From Massospora cicadina (lineage: Eukaryota; Entomophthoromycota; Entomophthoromycetes; Entomophthorales; Entomophthoraceae), in NCBI GenBank assembly GCA_022478985.1, contig JAKSZP010000148.1:1-64000 (forward strand): 64,000 bases of DNA, written 5' to 3'. Of the stretch, positions 43,844 through 54,288 are shown piece after piece. The translations under genes and the position numbers were made by a program. The notes under the pieces were generated by a model. That model made no database searches and was not told where the DNA came from. It worked only from the letters and a program-made list of their open reading frames with translations. How positions within the stretch are numbered: the first letter of the stretch is position 1; every line of letters starts with the position of its first letter.

Positions 43844-45529
43844 TCTATATATATAAAAGCAAATGTGTATGTGTGTGCGATGCCCAGCCAAAAATAGAGC
43901 ATGTAGAGCTCTGAAAATTTAGCTATAGGTGGACCGGAGAGGGTCCGTGTGCACCTTGAAGCCCGATTTTTAATTTTCATAGTAAAATAAAAAGTTTTAT
44001 ATGTAACAAGTGAAAGTTTTATATGTTTTTAATGGAAATCGGTATACTGTTTTGGCCAAGAAGTTTGATATTCGGTTGATTCGGTAGTTTAAATGGTTTT
44101 GTCGAGCGGTTGGTGGGTTTGTGTTGATTAATAAGCTTAACGGTTTAAATAAAGTTAGTGATTATTTGATTTAATAAAGTTGATTGGTTTTGGTGATTAG
44201 TTGTGATCCTGGTTGTTTCGATACATTTAGTTTTGGTTTACGAAGCGGTTGGTGATTGGTTGATTTTTAATCTAATGGTTATAGCTAAGTGGTTTAGTAG
44301 TTTAGTTAATTCGATAGGTTTAATTGGGTATGGCTGAATGGTTGGTAAATTTATATTGATTTAGTATAATTTGATTACTTAATTTTATCGATAACCATCT
44401 ACAAATATAAAAATTATGAGATTATCAGATGAACTTTAAGCCCACAAACAAATATGTGTTAAACTGAGTATCAACAATAATTAATCTTAAATTTTATTTA
44501 CAAAAGAATCAGTATGTTTTAAATTTTATTCGAGGTGGGCCGACCTGGGGACGGTACCGCACCGATTAGGGAAGTGAAGAAAATGGGAAAGGAGGATAAA
44601 ACCCGGAAAACCTCCATGCGCGGCGTATGATAGGCCAGGAACTCCATGGACCGCCTTTGCTATTCGCTATCTCGGTTCGGGGCATTGGCGCGCAAAACCA
44701 ACACAGTCAAAATCGTCCCCTACCCAAAGTCCATTACCGGGATCGAACTCGGGAGGCAGAAGAATCAGTATGTTAAATGGTTTATATAGATACATTATCT
44801 CGAGCAAACAACCAAAAATCACCAAACTTGGCACAAGTATTCTATAAAGTTTGGGAACAGAATGCTAATATGTAATTGTTTAATATAATCATATAAATTT
44901 AAACATCAGTTCTATATAAGATCTAGAGCGTATATTTCTAATGGTAATTATATAGCAATTTGGCTGTGTATTTTCATATTTATTTAATTCAATAGTTTCA
45001 TAGGCTTTGATATTTAGTTGGTAGTTTTTGGCTGTTTTTAAGTTCAATAATTGGTTTTTGCTGAGTGGTGGTTTGTTTTTTGGTTGATTCGAAAGGCTCA
45101 ATAGTTTCAGATAAGAGATTGATGGTTTAATTAATTTGACAGACTTAATTGATTTTAGCTAAGTGGTTGGAGGTTGGAATTTTTAATAGGTTTAATGGTT
45201 TCTGAACTTATTGATAGCTATCTACCAATATAAAAGCTAAAATAATTAGAATCTGACTGATTTGATAAGTTTATTTTATTTGGCCGAGTGGTTGATGGTT
45301 TTTGGTCGAATCGATAGGATACAGTTTAGCTTTGGAGGTGATTAGTTATTGGTTGATTTGATAAGTTCATTTAGGTTTACCTGAGTGGTTGGTCTTTTTG
45401 GTTGCTTCGATTGAGCAATTAGATTTAGCCGAGTAGCTATTGCTTAACTATATATAAAATCTAAATTAATCAATTCGAATCACCTGAAATTCTATAGACA
45501 CCGTAGCGAAGCACGGGTAACTCCGCTAG
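43844..45529 (+). mobile_element. non-autonomous Helitron with nested SINE
   Basis: Begins TCTATATATATAAAAGC after an A (43843) and ends ACTCCGCTAG before a T (45530), the canonical 5'-TC...CTRR-3' form inserted between A and T. A short stem (CCGT and ACGG around AGCGAAGC, 45501-45516) precedes the end, where Helitrons carry a hairpin. No Rep/helicase ORF; it is about 1.4 kb without the SINE. It contains many degenerate copies of a GCCGAGTGGTTGGTGG-like motif. Confidence 0.85.
44519..44759 (-). mobile_element. tRNA-derived SINE, copy 2 (5' truncated)
   Basis: Minus-strand copy of the SINE at 27275, ending between the A and B boxes, so the 5' head is cut. Flanked by AAGAATCAGTATGTT (44504-44518 and 44760-44774), a perfect 15-bp duplication. 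5' truncation with a duplication is typical of target-primed reverse transcription. Inserted in the Helitron, so younger than it. Confidence 0.87.
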
Positions 45530-46045
45530 TATTATATAATCTAAAAAAAGTATATTGTAATTTATATGGTAAAATAAAAAATCGTTGGTAACCAAGAAAC
45601 AATTTTTATCTAATCTCTATTTAAGTACTATTTAAGCATGTGTGAGTATGGGTATTTGACACATCTCATAAACTACTGAACAAATTAGTAAAATTTGGCA
45701 CACATACTTTCTGCATTAGTTGAGCCAACATATACAGGGTTTTTCAAAATTATAGTAATATTTATAAAGTCAAATATAAGATATGAAAACTATATAATTT
45801 TAATAGGGAACGGTATAAAGTTCTAGCTTAGTGATTAAGTATTTGGTTAATTTGATAAACAATAGTTTTGCTAAGCGGTTGGTGTTATTTGATTGAAAAA
45901 TCAGATTCAATTACTTTCTAACCTTATTGATAGCCATCTCATCTACCATTATAAAAGCTAAAATAAGGGATTAGAATTGTCTGGCAAGTTGTAAACTTGA
46001 TTAACGGTGAGATAATTAGCTTTGATATATAAAATACAAGCTTTT
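45530..46045. other. AT-rich region with Helitron-like fragments
   Basis: No ORF. 45671-45740 (a CTGAACAAATTAGTAAAATTT-like stretch) and a GCTAAGCGGTTGGTG motif at 45872-45890 resemble parts of the two Helitron copies, so this is probably another decayed relative without clear termini. Confidence 0.4.
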
Positions 46046-46062
46046 AATATGCAGTATATGGC

Positions 46063-46343
46063 AGGGGAGGATACCCCAGTGGTAGAATAGGGACCTCTAC
46101 CGCTGCCCCCCGAGTTCGATCCCGATAGTGAACTTTGGGTAGGGGACGATTATGACTGTGTTGGCGTTGCGCACTAATGCCCCGAACCGAGATAGCGAAT
46201 AGCAAAGGCGGTCCATGGAGTTCCTGGCCTATCATACGCCGCGCGTGGAGGTTTTCCGGACTTTATCCTCCTTTCCCAGTCATCCGATTTCCCTTAATCG
46301 GTGCGATATCGTCCCCAGGTCGGCCCACCTCGAATAAAATTTA
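46063..46343 (+). mobile_element. tRNA-derived SINE, copy 3
   Basis: Full-length match to copy 1, with A-box-like ATACCCCAGTGG and B-box AGTTCGATCCC. Flanks AATATGCAGTATATGGC (46046-46062) and AATATGCGGTGTATGGC (46344-46360) are a 17-bp duplication with two transitions. Confidence 0.86.
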
Positions 46344-46360
46344 AATATGCGGTGTATGGC

Positions 46361-47032
46361 TTTCAAGGCATTCAGCACTCTTTCTTCTCAGACTGACTTT
46401 TTCATATTTCCTGGCAGTTTTTTTTGAAGAGGATTAGACTATAGTACAGTGAAAACCATCAACTACACCAACCAAATGGCACTTTGATCCAGGTAAGTTA
46501 CCCCTATTAATACCTAATTTGGCAAAAAATTAAATTTCCCAATTCATTAATTTTCTTTATATTTTAATTTCTATTGTAAGCTCATGCAGCTCTGCTTAAA
46601 ATTTCTAAACCTTAAGAAAATTTAAATTTTTAAATTTTAAAATTTTAAGGTACAATTCTATGCCTGAATCTCCAAGGATGGAGTACATTTTAGTAATTTT
46701 TTAAAGTTAAAAGTCACTTAATCTTGGAGTAACCAATCATGGCGTGCCCCATCATCTCTCCCACCCACGTCCTAGCAACAATTTTGAAATATAAACCCCT
46801 TTTTATGTGCAAACTTAAGAATATAATGCAACAAGAGAAAATATCAGAAGGTCATGATATTCCAAATATCAACACAACAAACTAGTAGAAAACCCCTCCC
46901 ATTAATAAAGGCAATTGTTCTCACTAAATAGGGAGCTAGCTATTTTGTTCTTTTGCATTCTTAGTTTCTAATAGAAGCACTCCCTTACCAACATTACTTA
47001 GTATATATTTTTTTAAAGCATTTTGATCACAA
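46361..47032. other. non-coding region left of element E
   Basis: AT-rich flank without recognisable ORF or repeat. Confidence 0.4.
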
Positions 47033-47708
47033 TGGCGGTCATACAATTACAAGTCTGATTTATCAAAAAGATCAGTTCAGACTTGAATGATGAAAAAATT
47101 GGCCAAAAGGCCCTTGTCAATTCTTGGTGGAACCCCGCAAATCAGGATAACACTTCTATTAAAAACTTGGAAAAATGATACTAGTTTGGGCATTCAGACT
47201 GCACCAAATGTGCGGCAGAATCAAGAGAGCCATTCTGAGGTCCCTCCCCACCTTACAACAAAACTAGATTAACTCACACTGCAGAGACCTGCCCCTTTTA
47301 TAGGGTTAAAGGGATCCTTGCAATGAGCAAATATTTCCCATCAAATTATTGAGTAAATATATCAAACCCTACCTCACAGATCTAAACTGCCTAACATTGC
47401 CTTCCATCAGCCAATTCATGAAGTAAGGCAAGTTTCAAATGATCTGATAGGTCCACCACCCATAATACCTAATTCAGAATTAACTAAGAAAGTAAACTTC
47501 AAACCTCAACACTTTAAATACTAAGTATCAACTTATTAAGGGGGTTCATTTCTTATCCCCCACAGCATCTAATAAAGCTATAAAAACCACAGCTTTCTAG
47601 TTTTTAGAGTTTATTTACTTTTATAATCATCAGTGGTTTCAATTCTCCATTTGTTAGAGTTTAGGCCTAAATAGCACCAGAAAGCCTAAAAAATCCTAAA
47701 AGCCAACA
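47033..47708 (+). repeat. 5' LTR of element E
   Basis: Matches 53617-54288 over its length, apart from the first 20 bases where it is divergent (TGGCGGTCAT versus TGTTGGAC). Ends AGCCAACA. Confidence 0.87.
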
Positions 47709-47710
47709 AG

Positions 47711-47720
47711 TGGTGCTCAC
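47711..47720 (+). promoter_or_regulatory. primer binding site of element E
   Basis: TGGTGCTCAC, two bases after the LTR end, identical to the site of element A. Confidence 0.7.
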
Positions 47721-47755
47721 TACAGGGACCCTGTATACCACCAAAGCTGTTTAAA

Positions 47756-49022
47756 ATGACAACTAACCCAGAACTAAGTCTAGATGCTTTAGAGCAACAA
47801 ATAGCCAGTACTTTGTCTCGCCTCAAAAGGCTTGAGCAGCACTCTTCACAAGGCCCTTATGGGCCTCCTTCTACTATTCTTAAACCTTTGTTCAGAGACA
47901 AGTTCACACCTGGTGAGGGCAGTATTGCCTCCTTCCTTTATATTTATGAATCTGCAATGGAAGGAGCGACTGACCATCAAAAAACCAGGTATATCCTTAT
48001 CTGTTTAAGTTGGATGGCTCAAGAGATCATGGTTCCTCAAATGGCCACACTTAACACCTAGGTGGAGGTTAAACAAGCGCTGATTGACGAGCTTGGTTCT
48101 AAGTAGAGTTTACAACGAAAAAAACAGGCCTTTATGTGCCTTAGCCTGCAAGAGGGAGAATTGATTCCTTTGTCTGTTGAGCAATTCTATAGCAAAGCTC
48201 AACCTCTGTTGCTGGCCAAACTGCTCCCTCTAGATGATGCTATTGCTGCTATCGTGACTAGCTTGGCATTTTATCCCTCTTTAGCAATGCATATATCCGC
48301 GATCAAGCACATCTTCCAAACTGTATGGAATATCAAAGAGGCACTGCTAGCAGTGGCTGACTTTCATAAACCTGAACTTCTGCAAAGAGCTCCAAAGCGG
48401 AAATCAACCCTGACCCCTCCAGCCTCTTCTATGGCTGTATCCCTCTGGAACCCAGCTTCTTCAGAGCTGCAGCAACAAAATACTCTTCCAAATGTGGAAA
48501 TAGCCAGAAAATATTGGCAGTTATGGGGCAGCGCTTCCCTCCAGCTTTAGGTTCTAAAGCTTAGCTGGTAAAGTCAGTTATCGCTTTTCCTGATTCTCCT
48601 CTTGCCAAGTGGTCTACTAAAGTGGATAAAGTATCACATACATCCAAGCCGCTGCCTCAATCCCCCTCAGCCTCACCTCAGGCAGTCCCTAGTTCAAAAC
48701 CTGCAGTCATGGGACATCCCAAGCCGGTCACTTCTAAGGCAAAATTCAAAGCCATTACACTTCCAACGCCTCCTATAAAAGTTGGTACAGCTACGATGCT
48801 CCCTTCAAAAGTCAAAAGGGTAGACGAGCTCATAAAAAGCCTTCCCTGTGAGGAGATTAAGCCAATTTCTCAGCCCCCTCTTAGTAACTCGTTAAGTTAT
48901 ATTGAAAATCCCTCTGATGGCGAGTCTGAAGGGTGTGGTGAAGATGCAGGATATTATGTCTTGGGAGCTCCAATGGAAGTGCATATTCCAGATAAGTTGA
49001 GGCCTGAAAGAATTGATATGGC
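47756..49022 (+). pseudogene. gag of element E
   Basis: ATG at 47756 opens 101 codons; after two stops close together (48059, 48104) the frame goes on to about 48550, with further open sequence at 48622-49022 in another frame. The N-terminal part (LEQQIASTLSRLKRLEQH) is predicted helical/coiled-coil. The mid part (EQFYSKAQPLLLAKLLP) fits a retrotransposon capsid (YxxL-type). No zinc knuckle seen. The frame of the third piece is cut by the solo LTR at 49023; the last residues of that ORF come from the LTR. Confidence 0.72.
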
Positions 49023-49917
49023 TGTCAAGAGAGAGTCTGTAACTCTCTCGTTTCCAGAAAGGTGATGTGGGATGCAAACCCACATTGCTAGGGAACTAGC
49101 CGTTAGGAGAATGGGAAGGAAGGCATCTTGAACGGTGCCTGTGCAAAAGGTACTCCAGGCAAGGGTGTAAAGAGCAACATATAATACCAGGTAAGTAAGG
49201 AACAACACCGCTTGAGTGGACCCCAGAGGGGCGTCCATAATCAAGTGTAGCTTGGCATCAGGGGCCTTGGGTGCCTCGATCTGGAGGGGACCTGGGCGGC
49301 CCACAGGAGCCCCTGGGATTTTGGTAAATTGCGAGATAAGGTAGTGGCCCACATGGTTGGAGACCTCCATGAAGAGGTCCACCACCAAGTTTGCCCAAGG
49401 AACCATTGGTAAAAAAACGTAAAATAACGGGGGTTTATTTAAGAAAAGTCAACCAACAAGGAATGTTGGTCACAAAAACATATTTAAAGCGGGCTGGGGA
49501 AATTCAGGTTCTGCAGAAGTGTGCCCAAGCCTTGACGCTCCAATATACAGATGCTTCCATCCGTTTTAGTAAAATACACCAAAAGTGCCTTCACTTGAGT
49601 AATCGATTGAAGCCATATTTTACCTGAGCTCAAAATTTCATAACTTGAGTGGGACTCGAACCCTTGCTCTCCAATCAACTGAATTGAACTGTCTTTGTTT
49701 ATAATGTAAATCGTTCATTTTAGTGCCTGGGCTGAGATCAGAGGCTGGGCGTTTTGCACCCCATTAGTATCAACCTGGGCATGCTTGGCTTGCACCCAGC
49801 GTTGATCTAAGTTGTGTTTCAGGTCAGGAAGAGCCTGAAGTTTCACCTTCTGGGCCTCCTGTCGCCCAGCCTTGTCTTTAGCATCTGTTCCTACTATAAA
49901 GTCATCCAACCATGACA
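49023..49917 (-). mobile_element. solo LTR of family C in element E
   Basis: 895 bp, TGTCAAGAGA to CATGACA, same family as 21683-22573. Perfect target duplication ATGGC (49018-49022 and 49918-49922). In element sense (minus) its first 67 codons are open (49715-49918) with KAGRQEAQKVKLQ and LDQRW blocks, and 48954-49406 is open with hydrophobic segments, parallel to the other family C LTRs. Confidence 0.92.
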
Positions 49918-49922
49918 ATGGC

Positions 49923-50800
49923 CATGTTACTATGACAACCTATCTTCAACAATTGTCAAGGTTTTAGAGGTGATTGATATGCTAGTGATGCTGACCAGCT
50001 TATTGAGACAGTGATCCAATCCACCCTGCAGGTTCATACCTTCCAATATAAAAAGATAAATACCCTGAGATGGCTCAACGCCTTGCCTCCACTCTCCGTT
50101 TGAAGAAGGTTTTCGCCCTCCCCCTACTTTTGGTAGCACAATAACTAAGGTAGAGATTGTCATCAATAAAATGCACGTTCTAGCCATCCTTGATATGGGT
50201 GCGCCAGTGAACGTGGTCTCTTAAGAGCTCATCAACAAAATTAAGTTGGCGCCTGACTTGGACTATTCATGAGAGTTTGGAACTTCAGGGCCTAACAATA
50301 TGTGAGCTATTGGAGCCTACTCTTCTCTACCCATATGGATTGGAAACCTCCTAGTGGCTTCCCCACTGTGGCATTAACCAATAATGCATACGACCTATTC
50401 ATTGGCACTCAATTCATGATTGAGTATGATGAAATCATTAGTATGAAACAGGGATTTCTCTCACTTCTAAATTATGAAGTTCCTATAGTCTTTACAACTG
50501 ATGAGCCTAAGAAGAAGGAAGATGCATTCATAGTTGAGTACACTTCATCCGTCCTCACCCTTACTTATACCACATTGTGCAGAAACGCAGAAAAGAAACC
50601 TGACTCTTTGGATGCTTCAGAGGGCATTCTATTGTATGCGTCAGAGGAGGTAGTAGTCAAAACTGGTAAAAAGGTAATAGACACCAAAATTACTATGCAA
50701 ATCTCCCGCAACTGCCTTCTGCACGTAACAATTATTGATAGAATAAGCCCTTTGGAACTTCAGGTGTTGCCAGGTATCCTAGACCCTGCCTATCAGTGAC
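49923..50800 (+). pseudogene. protease region of element E
   Basis: Retropepsin-like block AILDMGAPVNVVS with D-M-G at 50192-50200, followed by a stop. The ORF 50302-50799 (165 codons) holds NAYDLFIGTQFMIEY, the late retropepsin block, and then the spacer toward RT. As in element D the active-site residue after Asp is Met. Confidence 0.72.
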
Positions 50801-50879
50801 CTATTAATCTTTTACCGAGAAATCTCACTAACAAGGATGTGGTTGTAAAAAGGCATAAGAAGATGGGAAAAGCCTTGTT

Positions 50880-52400
50880 GTTTCAGTTGAGGACATCCAC
50901 CAAGTCCATTATATTAGGTCTATGCTAGATATGGGACTACCCACTGACCAAATAATATGCGCTTTTCCCAACGTTCAGATTTCTGATGATCTAACTCCCA
51001 ATGAACTTAATAAAGTTCATTCCATACTGGAGTCATATAGTGACATTTTCTCTTAATTTGATAATGACTATAGGCATATGAAGGGCTGGTACCACACCAT
51101 TGATGTTTGTGATGCCAAGCCTATTTGATCCAAGCATTATTGAAAATCAAAAGTTGAGGAACTCCAAATAAAGATAGAGCTGAAACAATTGTTGGATGCG
51201 AGGCTGCTGGTGCCTGCTCAAAGCCCTTGGTCGTCCCCTCTCTTGCTTATAAAAAAAGTAGAATGGTGGGCATCAGGTAGTTATGGACTACTGCAAGCTG
51301 AACAACCTTACCAATAAGTACAGCCACCCAAACCCTGAATTGATGACATTCTGGCCCAACTCTCTGGATCCAAATTCATTTCAGACATGGACTTAGCTAG
51401 CGGATACTGGCGGATGGACATTTCTCCACAAGACCAGGAAAAGTGTGCACTCATATTCAGTGAGGGTCTCTTCCAACCTACCCGACTACCACAAGGATTG
51501 TGCAATGCGCCTGCAAGTTTCCAGAGAGCCATGGACCATATCTTTCAGGATCTGAAGTTTAGTTGCGTAATTGACATCTTGATGATATCACCAATTTCTC
51601 CAAAACTTCAATGAGTACCTTTCACACTTAAAGGAAGTTTTCCAACGCCTGCGGTCATCTCACATTAAGCTGAAGCACTCCAAATGTACATTCTTCCAGA
51701 AGAAGTTTATTGTCCTGGGCCACGCCATATTCTCAGATGGGATCAACCTCTCCATAATAATGTTGAGGCAATAACCAAAATTCTGGCACCCAAAACTTTC
51801 CACGATATTCAGGTGTTCTTGGGCATGATGGGGTGCTACCATCAATTCATCCCCAAATTCGCTCAACACAGTGGGCCCCTCATACGCCTTTTAGCTAAAA
51901 ACACCCCTTTCCATTGGGGAGCGGAACAATAGGCTGCTTTTGAAATGCAAAAGAAGCTGCTGCAGCGATGGCCAATCCTACGCCACCCTAACTATATTAA
52001 ACCCTTCATGCTGTTTACCGATGCCTCTGACTACGCTGTTGGAGCTATCTTGTCTCAATTGTATGAGCATGGGGTTGATCATACCATCTCATACTTCAGC
52101 AAGATGCTTTCTAAGGCAGAAAGAAACTATAGAATCACTGGGAAGGAGTGCCTTGCCATCTTGCTTGCCTTTAAATATTATCGCCCTTTCTTATATGAGA
52201 CCTCACTTTAAAGTGTTTCCTAATCACGCCTCTTTAAAGTGGTTACAAAATATGAAGGATCTCACTGGGAGGTTGTCACACTGGGCTTTAAAGCTCCAGC
52301 ACTATGATATGACCAGTGTACACTGAGCTGTGACAAGCCACATGAACGTCGATGGGTTAACTTGGCTGCCAATCCATCACTTCGATATTAGTGAAGCAGA
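50880..52400 (+). pseudogene. RT and RNase H of element E
   Basis: RT blocks: LLDARLLVPAQSPWSSPLL near 51190-51245, a damaged VMDYCKLNNL block near 51280, DLASGYWRMDISPQDQEKCA at 51390-51450, LCNAPASFQRAMDHIF near 51500, and a frameshifted DILDDI in place of YLDDI at 51567-51585. RNase H: FTDASDYAVGAILSQL and ERNYRITGKECLAILLAF in the open stretch 51945-52211, then a frameshift to NHASLKWLQNMKDL. Confidence 0.83.
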
Positions 52401-53600
52401 GCGTCTACATGACCTTCTAATGACCCCTGATGCATGGCTTATGAAGATGAACCAGTGCAAAAGATGCTAACAAGGCACTCCCGCAACACTAAGGTGGAGG
52501 ATGGGAAGCTATACAAAAAAGTAGGGGTGAACTGGTTACCCTACCTCTGACCATCTGTGCGATTACCTGTCATTATGGAGTCTCATGCCATCCTAGGGTA
52601 TAGTGGAGTGCAGAAAACCTATGATTGGGTAAAAAAAGCTAATACTGTGAGGGAATCATGGAGACCATCATCGAAGTCTTGGATGCCTATCTGACATGCA
52701 AAAAGCAATCCAGCTTCAAAACTAAGTATCAATTTCAACCTACCACCCCTCAACAGCCTTTCCACACAATAAGTCTCGATGTGGTTGGCCCTCTACCCCA
52801 AACTATAGGTGGAAATCAATACATCTTGGTAGGGATTGATCACTTTACCAAATGGGTTGAGGATGTGGATATCCAAGCTCAGACGGCCAAAGCCAGTGCC
52901 ACTTTCCTCCATCAGTATATCTTCACTCAATATGGTTACCCCAAGTTTTGCTCTATGATTATGGTAAAAACTTCACCTCTTAAGTGGTGAAGATCCTTGC
53001 TACATCCATGGGCTCGCAACAGCTCTTTTCTGCCCCTATGACCCCTGAACTAATGGTACCATGGAATGAGCCAATGGGACCCTAGTCTCTATATTAAGTA
53101 AAATGGTCACTTTTGACCCCCTTCATTGGGATCTGTATTTACCAAGTGCCCTCATGGCCTACCGGATCAGTTACCACCAGATCCTTAAGATGTCACCATT
53201 CTATGTGTTATATGGCTGAGAACTTAGGGTGCCTGCTCTACTCATTAAAGATGTTTTCTCAGCTAGGACTGTTCTGAATCAAGTCATGAATAAGTTGGTG
53301 CAGCACATCATACAGGTACAGTATAATATGATAGCCAATTTAGCAAAACTGTCACAAAAGAGGTCCAAGCAGCCAATGAGCTCAAGCCACCACTCCCTTC
53401 ATTCCAGGTGGCACACTTGGTACTCTACTACCACAACTGAATCATGCCTAAAAAGGAAAAGCCTGGGTCCATCTGGGAAGGGCCTTTTGTTATCACAATA
53501 TAAGCGAGGGGATGGATGCTCCATCAAATCCCTTGCTTCTGAAGTTAGGATTAATTGAGTTCTTGGATTATGGTTCTTGCAACCTTATTCCCACCTACAA
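52400..53600 (+). pseudogene. integrase of element E
   Basis: The open stretch 52658-52990 has a YLTCKKQ block of the zinc domain and ISLDVVGPLPQTIGGNQYI (first Asp kept). The second Asp block is frameshifted; in the other frame LYDYGKNF is readable near 52950. A TMEXANGTL-like block with the Glu is near 53060. The C-terminal part 53229-53558 is open. The element ends in a purine tract CTTGAAGGGGGTAG at 53603-53616. Confidence 0.78.
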
Positions 53601-53616
53601 CTCTTGAAGGGGGTAG

Positions 53617-54288
53617 TGTTGGACAATTACAAATCAAATGTATTGAAAATAGTGGTTCAGAGATGATTGATGAAAAAAACGGCCAAAAGACTCTGATCAA
53701 TTCTCAGTGGAACCCTGCAAATTGAGGTAACACTTCTATTAATAAAAATTGGGCAAAATAAAACTAGTTTGGGCGTTCAGATTGTGCTAAATGGGCGGTG
53801 AAATCAAGGGAGCCATTCCAAGATCCCTCCTGGCTTACAAAAAACTATATCAACTCACACTGTGGAGACCTGCATTTATAGGGTTGGAGGGATCCTCACA
53901 ATGAGCAAATAAAATTTCTCATCAAATGATTGGGTAAAATATTAAAACCCTACCTCATGGATTTAAACTGCCTGTCGTTGCCCTTATTGACCAATTCATT
54001 AAGTAAGGAAAGTTTTCAAATGATCAGATAGGTCCACCACATATATCACCTAATTTGAAATTAATTGAGCAATACAAACTTTGAGCCTCGACACTATAAA
54101 TACTAAGTATTGTTTTATTGAAGGGTTCTTTCTTATCCCCCACGGTACATAATAAAACTATAAAAAACTACAATTTTCTAGTTTCTAGAGTTTATTTATT
54201 TTATTAACATTAATGGCTTCAATACCCCATTTGTTGGAGTTTAGGCCTAAATAGAACCAAAAAACCTTAAAAATCCTAAAATACAACA
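53617..54288 (+). repeat. 3' LTR of element E
   Basis: 672 bp, TGTTGGACAATTAC to ATACAACA. The next bases ATGGTACACATTGTGACC resemble the primer-site region after the 5' LTR rather than unrelated flank. Confidence 0.85.

Larger units (their letters stand above)
47033..54288 (+). mobile_element. Ty3/gypsy retrotransposon E
   Basis: Plus-strand element, LTRs 47033-47708 (676 bp) and 53617-54288 (672 bp), both ending CAACA. Internal region about 5.0 kb after removing a solo LTR of family C. Gag, protease, RT, RNase H and integrase are in order and related to A and D. Flanking 5-mers CACAA and ATGGT do not match, so the right border may be a recombination product. Confidence 0.86.

Noticed and set aside
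46441..46470. terminus of a pogo/Tc1-like transposon (TACAGTGAAAACC)
   Set aside because: No matching inverted terminus or transposase trace was found nearby.
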